From contig JASFAU010000003.1 of NCBI GenBank assembly GCA_039704465.1, forward strand, positions 744,001 to 808,000: 64,000 bases of DNA, written 5' to 3'. The translations under genes were made by a program, and so were the position numbers. The stretch is from Plasmodiophora brassicae (Eukaryota > Endomyxa > Phytomyxea > Plasmodiophorida > Plasmodiophoridae). This document shows, piece by piece, positions 1 to 11,288 of the stretch. The stretch's first letter is position 1; the number at the start of each line of letters is the position of its first letter. A model generated the notes under the pieces. The model was not told where the DNA came from and ran no database searches. It saw only the letters and a list, made by a program, of their open reading frames with translations.

Positions 1-555
1 AGTCATATGCGCTGTACACATCAGTCCTGTTGCTTAACCGTGGCATCAGCGAATCTGGTGGCCGAATCTCGTGACGCGGTCAATCGCTGGACCGGTATGT
101 ATACCGGATCGCGACTGATCGTAGTCAAATAACATGTGCCCCCTGTAGACAATGTGAACGAGGTGTTCTCGTATCTTTCCTCCAACGTCCCCGGCTGCGA
201 TGTCACCGAAGTCATGAAGGCCGTTGGCATGCGCTCCGAACTTGAATACGTCGACTAAGTTATACATACACATGGCATCTTCGCCAATGCGTGCAATTGA
301 CCCCGAGTAGGACACCGGGTTCGTACCAACCACTATCCGTCATACACGTTGTCTCTCTCTCTCTATTGAGTGGTGCCCCAGGCCGTCCTCTTGTGCTCCG
401 ATAGGTTGTGCCTACGTACCGTTGTACCTGGTGAGTCTGGTGCTCCCAAAAACTGGGCCACTGCCCATGAGTAAAAGATAGTTGGCGAAACGAGTTCATC
501 GCAACTCGCAACGACTGAAAGTGAAACCGCCGAACTGCATTCGGCGTTTTGCGTC
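1..555. other. Left-edge region, no gene resolved
   Basis: Two overlapping minus-strand open frames (about 46-333 and 21-230) could be exons of a gene running off the left edge, but neither resembles a family I know and no splice pair links them convincingly. A short CT dinucleotide run lies near 352-365. The region also serves as the upstream flank of the ASCC2-like gene. I cannot say more. Confidence 0.3.
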
Positions 556-2040
556 ATGCCTGCGACGGTGAGCGCGGATGCGGCGTTCGCAACGCTGGCG
601 GCCCAGTCTCCCAGCCGTCGCGATGTGATGTCGTCGTTCACGGCGCTGGCCGCGATTCGGGCAGACCTGGACCGCGTCTGGATGTCGGGGTCGATGCTGC
701 CGTCCAAGTTCCTGCCGGTGCTGGCCCCGGCCTTGTCGTTCCACCCGGTATCGCCGCCGGCATCGGCGCTGCAATCGTTCACGACTGATATTGCCAATGA
801 TATTCTGGCGTTGGTCGGCGCTATGATCGCCAGGTCGACGTCGGAGGGTCTCGTGCCGGCTGTCAAATCGATGCGAGCCGCGCTGTCGACGGCAACGTCA
901 ATCGCAAGCATATCCAGCATCGTCACCGCGCTTCGTGGGATAATCGCTCTCGCGCCAGACGCGGCTCTGCCCGTATGCCGGGATCTAATGATTGTCGAAC
1001 CTCTCGCGATCGTATTCGATGATGTCGTCCCAAAGGATGGTGATCCATTGCTTCGGGGCGCCATCGTTGACCTGACTTGTACAATCGTGTCGGGAGCGTT
1101 CCTCCGGGCGTTTCAGAAGGGGAAAGGGGATGATATTGCTGACCTGTTCGCAGCATTTGTCGAGTCGATTGCACAGGCGGGGTCAACGCCTGGCGGACTG
1201 GCTCGACATGTTGTGGCCCACAGTGCCATCGTGCAGACACTTCGTGACATGATGGAGGACCAAGGCTGTCCGCTGGACCATGATCGCGTACAGTATCTGC
1301 TTGACCTGCTGGACGCGCAGTCAGTCGGCGACCCCGTGCAAGCACCATCTGAAACGGGCGTTGCTGTCGTCGGGCAAGATGATCCTGTTGCTCAGCTGCG
1401 GGAAGTGTTTCCCGACTTCAGCGAGGATTACGCTCGCGCTTGCCTGGCTGCGTTCCGTTTCAGTTATGGGGAAACGGTAACCGCAATTCTAGAGCGGCGC
1501 CTTCCGAAGCGTCTGGCAAACGTCAAGAACACATCAGCGTGGCGTGATCCGGATCGCGATCGTGCTGAAAAGGCTGCGGGCACGTCGAAAACGAACACGA
1601 AGTCAGTGCAGGAGCCAGCTGCTCCCAAGAATGTAGATGAAGAGATTGCGAGGTTCATGGCGCTGTCTGGGCGTGTAACCATCGACGAAGCAAGAGCTGC
1701 TGAAGAGGATCGCATCCGGGGCGAGGATGATGTTCTCGTTCCTGGGATCATGGAGGCGAGTGTATTGCGGGAACGCGTGTCTGCTGCGATCGAATGCGGT
1801 TATGACGATGAACCCGACGATACTTTCGATGCGTACGAGAGGTTCGACATCGGCGAAGGCGATGTCGACGAAGAGGCCGATATTGACGGTGACGCTAACG
1901 ATTCCAAACAGGACAGCCATGGGCAGGGTTCCACCCGCTCGAACGACGACGGTCGCAATCGTGCGTTCAAGGACAAGCATAAAGCTAGATTTGCAAACCA
2001 CAATCGAAAGAAGAGAGCCGCTGCGAAGCATCGTATATAA
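556..2040 (+). CDS. ASCC2: ASCC2/Cue3-like CUE-domain protein
   Basis: A single-exon gene of 494 residues. In animals and yeast ASCC2/Cue3 is the ubiquitin-binding subunit of the ASC-1/RQT complex, which splits collided ribosomes and supports alkylation repair. Here a helical N-terminal half (residues about 20-270) is followed by a CUE domain at about 281-322: VAQLREVFPDFSEDYARACL carries the F-P and the downstream LL-type surface expected of CUE. An acidic linker follows, then a very basic C-terminus (HKARFANHNRKKRAAAKHR) that matches the conserved ASCC2 tail of the type NHNR-R. The start at 556 is the first ATG of the frame; a second ATG lies at codon 25. The gene converges on the minus-strand gene ending at 2123, leaving an 80 bp gap. 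Family assignment rests on the CUE domain plus the tail; the N-terminal half was not aligned. Confidence 0.7.
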   Translation: MPATVSADAAFATLAAQSPSRRDVMSSFTALAAIRADLDRVWMSGSMLPSKFLPVLAPALSFHPVSPPASALQSFTTDIANDILALVGAMIARSTSEGLVPAVKSMRAALSTATSIASISSIVTALRGIIALAPDAALPVCRDLMIVEPLAIVFDDVVPKDGDPLLRGAIVDLTCTIVSGAFLRAFQKGKGDDIADLFAAFVESIAQAGSTPGGLARHVVAHSAIVQTLRDMMEDQGCPLDHDRVQYLLDLLDAQSVGDPVQAPSETGVAVVGQDDPVAQLREVFPDFSEDYARACLAAFRFSYGETVTAILERRLPKRLANVKNTSAWRDPDRDRAEKAAGTSKTNTKSVQEPAAPKNVDEEIARFMALSGRVTIDEARAAEEDRIRGEDDVLVPGIMEASVLRERVSAAIECGYDDEPDDTFDAYERFDIGEGDVDEEADIDGDANDSKQDSHGQGSTRSNDDGRNRAFKDKHKARFANHNRKKRAAAKHRI

Positions 2041-2122
2041 AAGCGTTCGTGAACAAGTCCATCGTCGCATTGGTTCTGTCTCAATGCACTATCGGAGCAC
2101 TAGACAGTGATATCATGAGGAT

Positions 2123-4995
2123 TTAGATAATAACGTTATGGCGGGGTGAGCGAGGGCGCCCAGGACCACATTCAGGGACCAGCCTGCCCATTATTGTCAT
2201 GAGCAACGACTTCTTTTGTAAGGCCCGCATTGTATCGAGCTGATGGACGCGAGCAACGGGGCTTGGTGGTACCAGCCGTCCGCGTTTCGTTGATCGAATC
2301 CGAGTAACGTGACCCGATGTTTCCTCGGGGATGCATATTGTAAGCAGACTCCCCTTCTGTTGTAGCGACATGCTGTCGGCGTCGCTGGCTTCTCTCGTGA
2401 TGCCTGGATCGGATTCTGATGATTCTTCGGTTTCTTCCTTATCGGACCAGTCTGAGCTGGGAGGGTCCGAGGTCTCACCCTTTCCACGACCAATGCCAGG
2501 ATCGTCACCGTCTTCATCTTCCGCTATACCGGCCAGTGAACGGTTCTGCCACAGCGGACCGATTAGGTTGCAGCACTCGTTTGGAAACCCAGATGTGGGA
2601 CTTACTGGAACGCCCCCGACGACATTCACAAACTTTAGCATGCGGTCAATTGTCACCTTCATCTTGTGATCATCGTTGTCGGTATCGTACACAGGCAAGG
2701 AAGCGGAGGTAACTCTGCCTCCGAATTGCTTCTTCTCGGATTTGTCCAGTCCAGCAGCACCGGGTTCATCTTCGCTGTCGTTCTTATCGGAAACACTGGC
2801 ATTCTTGTTCTCGACTATACCGATATCGTCCAGATTGTCATCGGATTCCCCGCTGGGAGGTACCGGCACAGAGACGGCGCGCATCATCGGCGGAGGGATG
2901 GTAGGAGGCATAAGCGGAGACAAGACCGACGCCGCAGGTGCAGCAGGAGAACTCGTCGCAGGACTGAGATCTTCCTGCGGATTCCCTTCAGGTTCAGAGA
3001 TCGTTATCTCTGAAGCTAAAGGCTCTGCCGGTGCCCGTGCAGGGGGCGCGTGGACCGATTCTGCGATGCCAGTTAGGCAGGTTTGCTGCGTTCCATTCGA
3101 TGAGACGCGATCGGGATCATATCCGAGTCGGGCGCATTCCTGAAGCACGAACTGATTCAGCAACGGGCAGAGAATGTGGACAGTGCCTACCGTTACCATT
3201 CTCACAGTTGCAACCGACTCTTGCAACCCGTTCGAGTTCTTGTAATACGCTTTCGACCGGACGTCCTCAAGACGGGCCCAGAACGTCACGAATAGGTTGT
3301 CATTCTCGACGGTGCGCTTATCAAAGCCGAACTCTTGCAAATCGGCGAGGCTCTTCGCCATCCAGTGCTTGTAGACGATGGAATCAATGTTGCACGCGTC
3401 GATAACGATAGTATCGGGAATACGGTCGGGGTACTGCTCGGCACAATCTATCCAGAAAAGGAACCAGAAGAGTTCCGGGCGAGAGCAACGCTCCAGGTAG
3501 TTCAGCCTGCACTTTTCGTTTCAGGGTCGTCTTCCCAGGCGCACAAATGCGAACATACGCGATCCGGCATTCGAGTAGAGCTTGGTCAACACCGTTCCCG
3601 ATGAGCTTGCTGTGAACCTTTGGATACCGCTCTTCAAGCCTCACAATCAGTGCATCGAGGTCGATCTTGTCATCGGCATAAATGTCAATCTGCAACCAAG
3701 ATCATGTCAGACCAACGCAGACGAAGAGCAGGGATCGAGTCCCGTCACTCACATAGAAGGTGAGAGGGAGCGTGGCTTCTCGAGCAATCGCGTCCGTATT
3801 GAGTTTGGCCCTGAATCCCGCGTATCGGGAGAGGAATTGCGACAAACGCGCTTCAGGAATGGCGTCCACGATGCTGCAAACGACTTGACATTCTAAATCC
3901 AGCGGTTTCGATTTGTCTGACGAGAGCAAATCCATCAAGAGAACGTCGCCTTTCGGGAATAGGCATTTGCAGGCAAGGCCTGTCGTCGAGACGAGCTTTG
4001 TCGAGATAAGGGCGACATTAAATCCAGGACGTAAATCGACGCCAGACGCAGGCGGTGCCGACGATTCATCAACAGGCTTCGTGAGAATTTTCACCTGCCC
4101 TCGAATGGAGCCCGACCCGAACGTCTTCGACACGATCACCTCAATGTGGCCGCCGGCAGATGCTAAACATCGCAAGGCCTGGCGAGTCCTTCGCAGATTC
4201 TGGACCTGAGGTCGAGCTCATGTCAGCGTCGCCCAGCGAGCTAGTAGAACACGACCGCACTGTTTCAGAGACGTTCTCGTCAACCAGTTGCTGAAGGTCG
4301 GCCAGAAGCAGCTCCAAGCTCTCATCCTCCAAGCTGCGAGCCAACGAGAACATCGTCACCTCGGTGGTGTCATCGAAGGAGAACTCGGCCGCGAACGGGA
4401 ATCGGCACACGCGCAACGAACCGAATTTGGTCTTTGACGACGACGGCTTGGCGATCATAACGTCGTCGTCGTTGTCCGATTTCACACTGACATGCCCAGA
4501 CCAGAACACGTCGACGCCTTCAAGAATGGAGTCAGGTGGCGTCCCATGGGCAAACTTTGTGCCTATACCTTCGAGCTGGGCGACTCGGGTGAACAGGTCG
4601 GCGACCTCACGAGTCCTGCTGGTCTCAACGACGCGCTTGAACAGGGCGGGCCCCAGCGAGTTGAAGACGATGATCGTCTCCTGGTGGCGGTCGCCGATGG
4701 ATCCATTAAATTCGGGCGCCAGCGGCGGGAACGCTTGGTGCCTCCAATCGTATTCTGAAGCGCTGTTCGATTCCGACGTGCTGGCGGCCGCCGCCGCCGC
4801 CGCCGCATTGTTCTCCTTCGGCTTCACCGAGAACCGCTTAATGCGATCTTGAGGCGCGTCGCTCCCCGCATTGAACTCGGGCCGGGCGAACGTGTCACTC
4901 CAGTACGACTCCCAGATGTGCCGTCGCAGAGCGTCGCGCGCGGTCTCAAGGTCAAGATCCTCGGCCAGCACGTTGTCGTCATCGACGTCGCTCAT
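2123..4995 (-). CDS. Large unrecognised multi-exon gene
   Basis: At least four exons on the minus strand appear to form one gene. The start is taken as the ATG at 4995 (MSDVDDDNVLAEDLDLE), and the last exon ends at 2123. The first exon (to about 4190) holds an acidic N-terminus, an eight-residue alanine run near 4790 and a globular stretch. The middle exons (about 3700-4150 and 3400-3690) are well-folded looking, with alternating hydrophobics. The exon covering 3361 continues upstream in frame with LFWFLFWIDCAEQYPDRIP, showing that the ATG at 3361 is internal. The C-terminal 300 residues are Ser/Asp/Glu-rich and probably disordered. I do not recognise the family. The promoter is shared with INTS1, which is divergent, across 4996-5462. 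Exon joins were not all resolved. Confidence 0.5.
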
Positions 4996-5462
4996 GGCGC
5001 TACACGTCCCACGAACGATCGTACGGGGTACGACCCACTTCGTGCCTCTGTATCTCTCCCCTGTTCGACATACCGATACGTATACAGTCAATGCCATGCA
5101 TCCCCTTTTATTTCGGAAACTCGTCGCCATCCGATTCAGCCCGGCTGACCGCGCGTTCGCCGCGGTTTGCGGCAGACGACACGCGGTCCGCGGCGCGGGC
5201 CGTAACGTTGGTCTGCTCCGATTGTGAAACTGGATCGAACCTGTTTTTTCATTTTGGGAGCGTAGCGACTAGCGACGCAACGACAATCGCCGTGGGAGGG
5301 CGTTTTGTGCGGGGAGCGACCCCCGCTCGGGTTCATTCGACCAAACCGCCGTCTGGGCAGCGTGTCGCGCGTTTGCCCCGGCAGGGGGGCACGTCCCGTT
5401 TTGGCGCCCGCCCCGGACGCGAATATTTTTGGACGAGGAGCGCACGGCGGCCGCGCCCGGTC
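4996..5462. promoter_or_regulatory. Divergent intergenic region
   Basis: A 467 bp gap lies between the starts of the unrecognised minus-strand gene (4995) and INTS1 (5463). It presumably carries both promoters. I see GC-rich sequence but no TATA box, clear motif or repeat that I can name. Confidence 0.4.
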
Positions 5463-8400
5463 ATGTCCTTCAAACGATCCACCGAGGCGGATATTCTTCC
5501 ACCTCGTAAGAACGTGGACGTCTCTGCCGGTTAGTACGCGCGCGTGTTAACGAATGCGTACAGGTGTCAAACGACAACGACCTGTTTCCGCTGAACTGCC
5601 AAAGGCGGTCCCGCCGCCACCACGGCCTCCTGTTCAGCCGAGTAATGTAGCACCGGCAGCGCAGCACACCTCATGCCTGCAACGCCTACCGTCCAGTCGA
5701 GCAGCGCTTTCTGGTGAAGAATTCGTTAACCGTGCGCGACAAGCGAAAGACGCCAGCACTGCTTCGAATGTCATAAGTATATTGCGGTTCCGTCCTGTGC
5801 TGCGCCATGGCCCTAAAACGTTGGCAACAGCGGAAATGCTCAGTGGACTGCGCCACGAGTGGGACGCATCGCCAAGGCTCGATCTGTACATTGCCATTGC
5901 CCTACTCGCCCGGACAAGTCCTCAGTCGTTTCAGAATCCTTCTACAGTTGTCCAGTTGCTACAGCTGCTGCTCGATCCACAACGGACTGGGCTGCTCAGA
6001 CTCGGAACCGCCCTTCTCCTACAGGTCATATGCCGTTTAGCATGGGCGTTGCTCTCGCTGACGCTTGTGCAGTTGTTTCCGACCCTGCCCTTTCAGGTCT
6101 TCCAGTTTTACATTGAGACGCTACTAGCTGAGGATGATGCAAAGACGTGGGTTGATGCTGACAGCTGCAGCCAGCTGGGTAGTTCAACGAGTCCTGTCGC
6201 TCCTGCGGCTGATGAACTGATTGCAAACGCAGTTGTTGAATTAAACAAGGTCGTATCCCCTCCGACCCCAGAGATCGCGCCACAGCGCAGACGCACAGAC
6301 AGCGACTATGAGGAAGAAGAAATGCTGGAAGAGAGCGGATCCGTCGCCAAAGAGGTTTCTGAACTTGAGCTGGCTTTTCGCGACCTTTGACTGACATGAG
6401 CAACAGCAAGGTGGCTCGCAGTCGATTCAACACGAGGTTGGATGTATACGCTCTCGATTGCTAACTTGTGTTTACTGTTAACTTAGGTTGGTTTATACTT
6501 GGCGCGCCGCTTGACGAACATTCTGGATCGGCCGTCAGTCCTCTTGCTCAAGCGAACCGTCGGGTTGCGACACTGTCGGGAGAACGCGTTGCGAATGCTC
6601 GAAAGTTTGTCGTCGTTCCCGAACGAAACTGTAGTATCCAGGGGCAAACGTTCTTCGTGTTGAGCTAACGTGGATTCGCAGAACGCTGCACACGAACCCA
6701 TCGTTGAGCTGTTGCAATCGTTGTGCGATTGGTGCAAGTCACTGGCGGACATGACGTTGTTCGCTCGAATACTGTCTCTGCGAATTCCTGTTCCCGGTCT
6801 GTCTTCAATGCTAAGCACCGGGAAATGGTGGCAGGCTGCTTTGCATTTCCTCGTTTTCCAAAGCGAGATATCCCCCGGATCGCATCCGCACACCTTCAGT
6901 GCCGTGTTTAAGGCTATATCGAAGTCTCATCACGAACTATCGAAGGTATGGCTGTTTCGGTAACGTCGCTGGGTAGATTCTAAATAGCCGCTGTTAGGTT
7001 GTCCTCCAGTTCCTTGAACAAGATGGCCGTCTTAGATCCAAGCTTGGCGTCCTATTGTGCTGGGCAGTTACGAACCCGACTCTTGACGAACCTTATCTGC
7101 GAGTTCCAGAGTTTCCAATTCAATTATTGTAGGTTCGCCATGTGAAATCTGCCTATAACGCTGACCATGCGTTGCATTTGCCTGCAGAACTGGGTTGACG
7201 ACACTATCCCAGGTGGCAAGCGGCGCGGCTGTATCGCTTTCTGCGCTGATTGGTCACGCGGCAGGGCCTTCTCATGCTGCTGAATACGAATTGCTGGCAG
7301 CGACGTGGGTCAATGGCCGCGTGATAAAAGACGTTAGTACCGAGGGATTTACTTCGATGCTTTGTCTAATCGCTGTGTCTCGTGACAGCTTATTTCTTCG
7401 TCACAGGCAGATGCGTCCAACGTGGCCCTATCCACTCTCCTCATTGTTCTTGCGATGGAGTCCCCAAACGATCGTGACATGACGTCTGCGATTCCGCTGG
7501 CTCTGGGCCTGCTTGAACAGATTCTCGCCATGGCCTTGATCTCTCGGCGAATAACCGGTAAGTCTGTTGCTCATCGGTAGGGACGTTTCTAAATCAGTGC
7601 GTGCTCAGCACTTGATGCCATGCTGGTTATGCAATGCCTTGCGCGTCGCTCGTTACGCTGTGGTTCTTCGTTAGAACCCTCAAACCCATCGCTGACTCGT
7701 ACAATCCCGGAAGCCATCATGCAACTCTGCCTTGCGGGCGAGGTGACTGGCGAGGTCGCTCTTGTCAGCGGTGATGTCTACTGGAACGCAGTCATTCTTC
7801 TCGTCCTGCTCTCTGCACTGCACCCTCCGACGATTGGCAAGTTGGCATATCAGCGCCTGAGAAGCGTCCGTCGGCTCATTGATGCGGTGCTAACCGACAA
7901 GTGGGACGGCCTTCTTATCGTCGAACCTGCTAGTCCCCGCAGTGACTTTGTCAGACTGCGATGCGACAACATCGACGCGGATGTCCGACCACCTCATTGG
8001 GCGCTTTCGACCGTCCAGCAGTACTGCGCATCGTTTGACCTTTCTGAAAAGGTCCTTATGCTATCGAACTGCCTCGCAATGCCCTGATGCCTCTTCTATC
8101 CTAGATTGTCCATGGTGATGCTCAATATGTTCTCGCACAAGCGATTAGCAAGTTACAGTCGCCTGCTGAGCTATGCGGCTGGTTCGTTCGCAAGTGCCTC
8201 GCCTCAGATGACCGCGTGTCGGCGGTTCCGGCTCTGATCTTAGCACGAATTCTTCTCCATGTTTGTGGGTCGGTGTTAGCGCGACTGTATCCGTTGTGAC
8301 CCATCGTCGTAGATGGGGGTGTCTGCGCCTCCCAGTATCAAGTCAAGCATTGCTCAGACGTGCCAGGATTCTGACGCTATACCGAAGACGTTCCTTTCCG

Positions 8401-9153
8401 AACTTTCGCATGACGATTCTCAGCGGCGAGAAGCAGCACGCACAGCTCTTGACATTGCCTGTACGCCTGCCCTGTCTGCACAACGTTGTAAGACTGAATT
8501 ATCTGCTCAGACCCCCCTCACCGTTTCGGTTTCTTGCGTGAAGCATGCGCCAGACGTGACGACGGTCAAGCGATTCGCCTGGCCGTTGCTGTCGAGACCG
8601 ACGTCGTCGCGCTGATCCATTATCTCGGTTTTCTTATTGAGACGTTTGGAGCTGGAGATAATGGTCCAGATGATCTTGTCTCGTTGATCCACGAGCATGT
8701 TCTGCGTCGCTACCACGTGGGCTGTGCGGTTTCTAACGATGTCTCTGGGTCTCAAATGATCCATCGGGCCTTCCAGGCTGCGTTCGATTCTCGCAAATCG
8801 CGTCAGGGTACGTCATGGCGACGTGACTGGTTCTATGTCTAACCCTGTCGAAACAGCGCCCATGGCTCCTTTGCTGGACGCGACGGTGCAATTGCTGTCT
8901 TATGGTGGTGTATCGGGACCATTGCTTTCGGACGCTCTCAGCGTCCTTGAGGAGGCGTCGTCCCAAGGGTCGTTCCCTTCTGAAGCCCACGTTGATCTTC
9001 TACTCGGTTAGTCGGTCGCTCCGTGATTCGCCTTCCGCCTAACACCTTTTGGAAACCGTAGACGGCTTGAGCGCTCCCGAGCTTCAACGGCTGGTTCTTC
9101 CAGCGGCATCGATGCAGCAATTGCAACGATATGCACTTTCCTTTGGCCGGTAG
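5463..9153 (+). CDS. INTS1: Integrator complex subunit 1
   Basis: INTS1 is the large helical-repeat scaffold of the Integrator complex, which cleaves snRNA and other nascent RNA polymerase II transcripts in the nucleus. At least ten exons. The first exon is 5463-5505, with donor GTAAGA and a 58 bp intron. Exons 5564-6354, 6407-6436 (only 30 nt), 6487-about 6630 and 6682-6945 follow in phase. Family signatures are FYIETLLAEDDAKTWVDADS (about 6105-6165), matching the INTS1 YIEDSLGERIWVDS segment, and VYWNAVILLVLLSALHPPTI (about 7780-7840), matching the conserved YWKAW...NPQKIG segment. RPPHWALSTVQQY downstream matches the PPPHILDQV block. The last exon encodes LSAPELQRLVLPAASMQQLQ and stops at 9153. 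The protein is shorter than animal INTS1 (about 2,200 residues), which is usual for protists. The family call is firm; several internal splice sites were not checked. Confidence 0.85.
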
Positions 9154-9919
9154 CGAACAATTCACAATCTCATATGAGCGCCGTGCGGGTTCTGATCCGG
9201 ATTGTAGAGACGCTGACTTGCTTGATCTGTGCCAACGACGGATGCGAGACATAGAAACGCAGACGTCCAACAGTGTTGCAGCGATGGTGGAAGAAGAACC
9301 CATGGAACAGGTAGCCAGATGTTGCAGTGTACGATGGCTGGTGGCTGACCCGAGGTAGATCTGGGCACCTGCTTTCCCTGCGGCAGGCACAAACAACAAT
9401 GAAACTGCCAGAGAGCCCGCAAGGCCGATCGACTCAAGCGCGTCCAGTGTGCCGTCGCTTTCCTTCGCCAGGGTAGAGGAGGCGCCCCGCCATGTCGATC
9501 TACCGGCCTTCGGCCAAGCTGGGGTAACTTTCAACAGAGGTACGAGGTTCTCTTCTTTCGCGTTAGTACATGTTTGACACAGTGTACAGTGCCTGCTGAA
9601 GGTATACCGACTCCAGAAGACTGTCCTCCAGGTACGAAGTATCACATGTCGATTTTCGTGCGTGCTCTGATAGGTGTGTGGTTAGAACATGACCTGATAA
9701 GGATGTGGTTCGAGGGAGGAGACAAATGGGACATCCTGATATCGTTGGTTCGGCGTCTTGGCCGGGCAAGATGACGGGATGCGCGCTTGGATTCACGTAA
9801 TAACTGTTCATTCCGAAGTCTTCAACGAAATACACCTACCTTATCCGTATCGCAAGTGGTCAACGTTTGCTCCGTCATTGCTAATGCCGCCCCGTTTATT
9901 CCTTCACGATGGTTACGGT
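9154..9919 (-). other. Unresolved 766 bp, possible minus-strand gene
   Basis: Between the 3' ends of INTS1 and the RraA-like gene. A minus-strand frame ending upstream at 9835 contains CPICLLPRTTSLSGHVLTTH, spaced like a C2H2 zinc finger (C-x2-C-x12-H-x4-H). A second frame around 9160-9530 is rich in Ala/Ser/Leu and partly hydrophobic. They could be exons of one small gene, but I found no convincing splice pair and no family match. Confidence 0.25.
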
Positions 9920-10628
9920 TCACAGCGACAACTGCTTGTCGCTGACGACGATGCCATCGGGGTCGCAGTAAACGAAATGGCCGGGAATAAACCTTGCCCC
10001 ACCTATCCAGCGGTAAGCTGACGTTCCTGTCAGGCTCGCCATGATCGGAACTTACCAAATTCGACGGTAACGTCACGTTCGCCGATGTTCCGCTTCTCGG
10101 TCTTGCGTGGCACTGTGCCAAGCGCTTTCACGCCGATGTCGATGCCTTGGATGATGTCGGAATCGCGAAGATAACCGTTGATGACGATGCCTGCCCAACC
10201 GCTATCAATATTGTTAGACGACGGATTGTGCTCATCGGTGGGCAGACGAACTTCTTGGACGCGTTCATTGCGAGATCGTCTCCGAGCAGTGCTCGACGCG
10301 ACGACCCGCCCCCGTCGACGACGAGAACCTTGCCATCCCCGGGCGACGTAACGGCCGCCTTCACCACCGAGTTATCCTCGAAGCACTTCACAGTGGCAAC
10401 TGCAAGCGATTAACGACCCTTCGCAAACAGCAATGCGCTCGAGACGCGCGCCATACTGGGCCCGCCGAACGCCTTCCGTTGCCCAAAGCTGCGAAACGCG
10501 AGCGCGGCGTCGACGACCTTGACGCTGTCGCCGAACTTGTCGCACAGGTCGGCCGTCGCCGCCATGTGCCGGAAGCGCCACCCGGCCGCGATGACGCCGC
10601 CGCCCCGCGCAAACAATCGATTCATCAA
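9920..10628 (-). CDS. RraA / HMG-aldolase-like protein
   Basis: Exons 9920-10002, 10056-10201, 10252-10399 and 10457-10628 join in frame to 182 residues. The RraA family includes bacterial RNase E inhibitors and class II 4-hydroxy-4-methyl-2-oxoglutarate/oxaloacetate aldolases, which use a divalent metal. The chain reads through the family landmarks in order: [16 protein letters not shown], the GGP loop, [51 protein letters not shown] (the RD pair binds substrate and metal) and [17 protein letters not shown]. It ends [14 protein letters not shown], the usual last strand. Introns are 50-57 bp. The ATG at 10628 gives a 21-residue Arg-rich, acid-free extension that could be a mitochondrial presequence. 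The internal ATG at 10565 gives 161 residues, the normal bacterial length. Enzyme activity, rather than RNase regulation, is inferred from the family in eukaryotes. Confidence 0.88.
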
Positions 10629-10845
10629 CGATGGGCGCAGCCCTGCCTCAAACGGGCCTGTGTTGTGCTAACCTTTGAGCGAACCCGCACACACACGTTC
10701 GATGGGCGACAACTGACGTTGCGCCGACAAGTCGTTACGACCGAAGGTTGACGCCAGAGCTCTATTCGCACACGGCGTATGACTGGGTATTTACCAGATG
10801 GGAACTGTCACGATGTTCGGGCTGGTTCATCGCCCGCGATACGGG

Positions 10846-11180
10846 CTATCCGCAGGATGAGCACGAGCCGCCTTGGTTGACGATACGGCCGATCGGTCTG
10901 CCCAGGCCAGAGCCGCCGCCGTACGCCGCCGATGCGCCTGCATGGCCGCCTGCGGGAGTGGACGGAGCCGGCCCGGACGTCGGCACCGCATCCGGATCGA
11001 TCAGCGTGCGGAAGAAGAGGCCGACGCCGTTGACGACGCCCCAGAATCCCGCCTGGACCCGCTCCCCAACGGACATCGTGCGACGCTCGACAACCCGCCC
11101 TTTGCCCCATGACTCAGTCTCTCGCTGGGCCGCACCCGCCAGGGTATCATCCTGTCCCTACCTCCTTGCACGTACGACAT
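10846..11180 (-). CDS. SELENOK: Selenoprotein K homologue, Cys form
   Basis: Exons 10846-11099 and 11162-11180 (62 bp intron) encode 90 residues. SelK is a single-pass ER membrane protein of the ERAD machinery and a cofactor of the DHHC6 palmitoyl-transferase. The order fits the family: short lumenal start MSYVQGGRVVERR, a hydrophobic segment FWGVVNGVGLFFRTLI, then a Gly/Pro-rich cytosolic tail with GLGRPIGRI, corresponding to the family GNPPRRMGRI block. In vertebrates the tail ends GGUGR with selenocysteine. Here it ends GGSCSSCG before an in-frame TAG, so Cys replaces Sec and no SECIS element is needed. The upstream exon is inferred from splice signals and from the GRVV motif at the expected place. 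An antisense plus-strand ORF across this gene is a GC-rich shadow. Confidence 0.8.
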
Positions 11181-11288
11181 GGCCACCACGCGCCCGCTCT
11201 GCCCGTCAGCCTGTCACGCTCACGGACAATACTGCGAACGCGACGCGCAGGGCCAGGCGACACATGCCTACACTTACAGCGCAGAGTT

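Noticed and set aside
9574..9774. Plus-strand open frame between INTS1 and the RraA-like gene
   Set aside because: Short, no family match, no splice context; more likely a shadow of minus-strand sequence or noncoding.
10003..10055. A 29 bp intron in the RraA-like gene
   Set aside because: Extending the intron to the next acceptor (53 bp) rebuilds the conserved VEFGGARF block and removes a non-family insertion.
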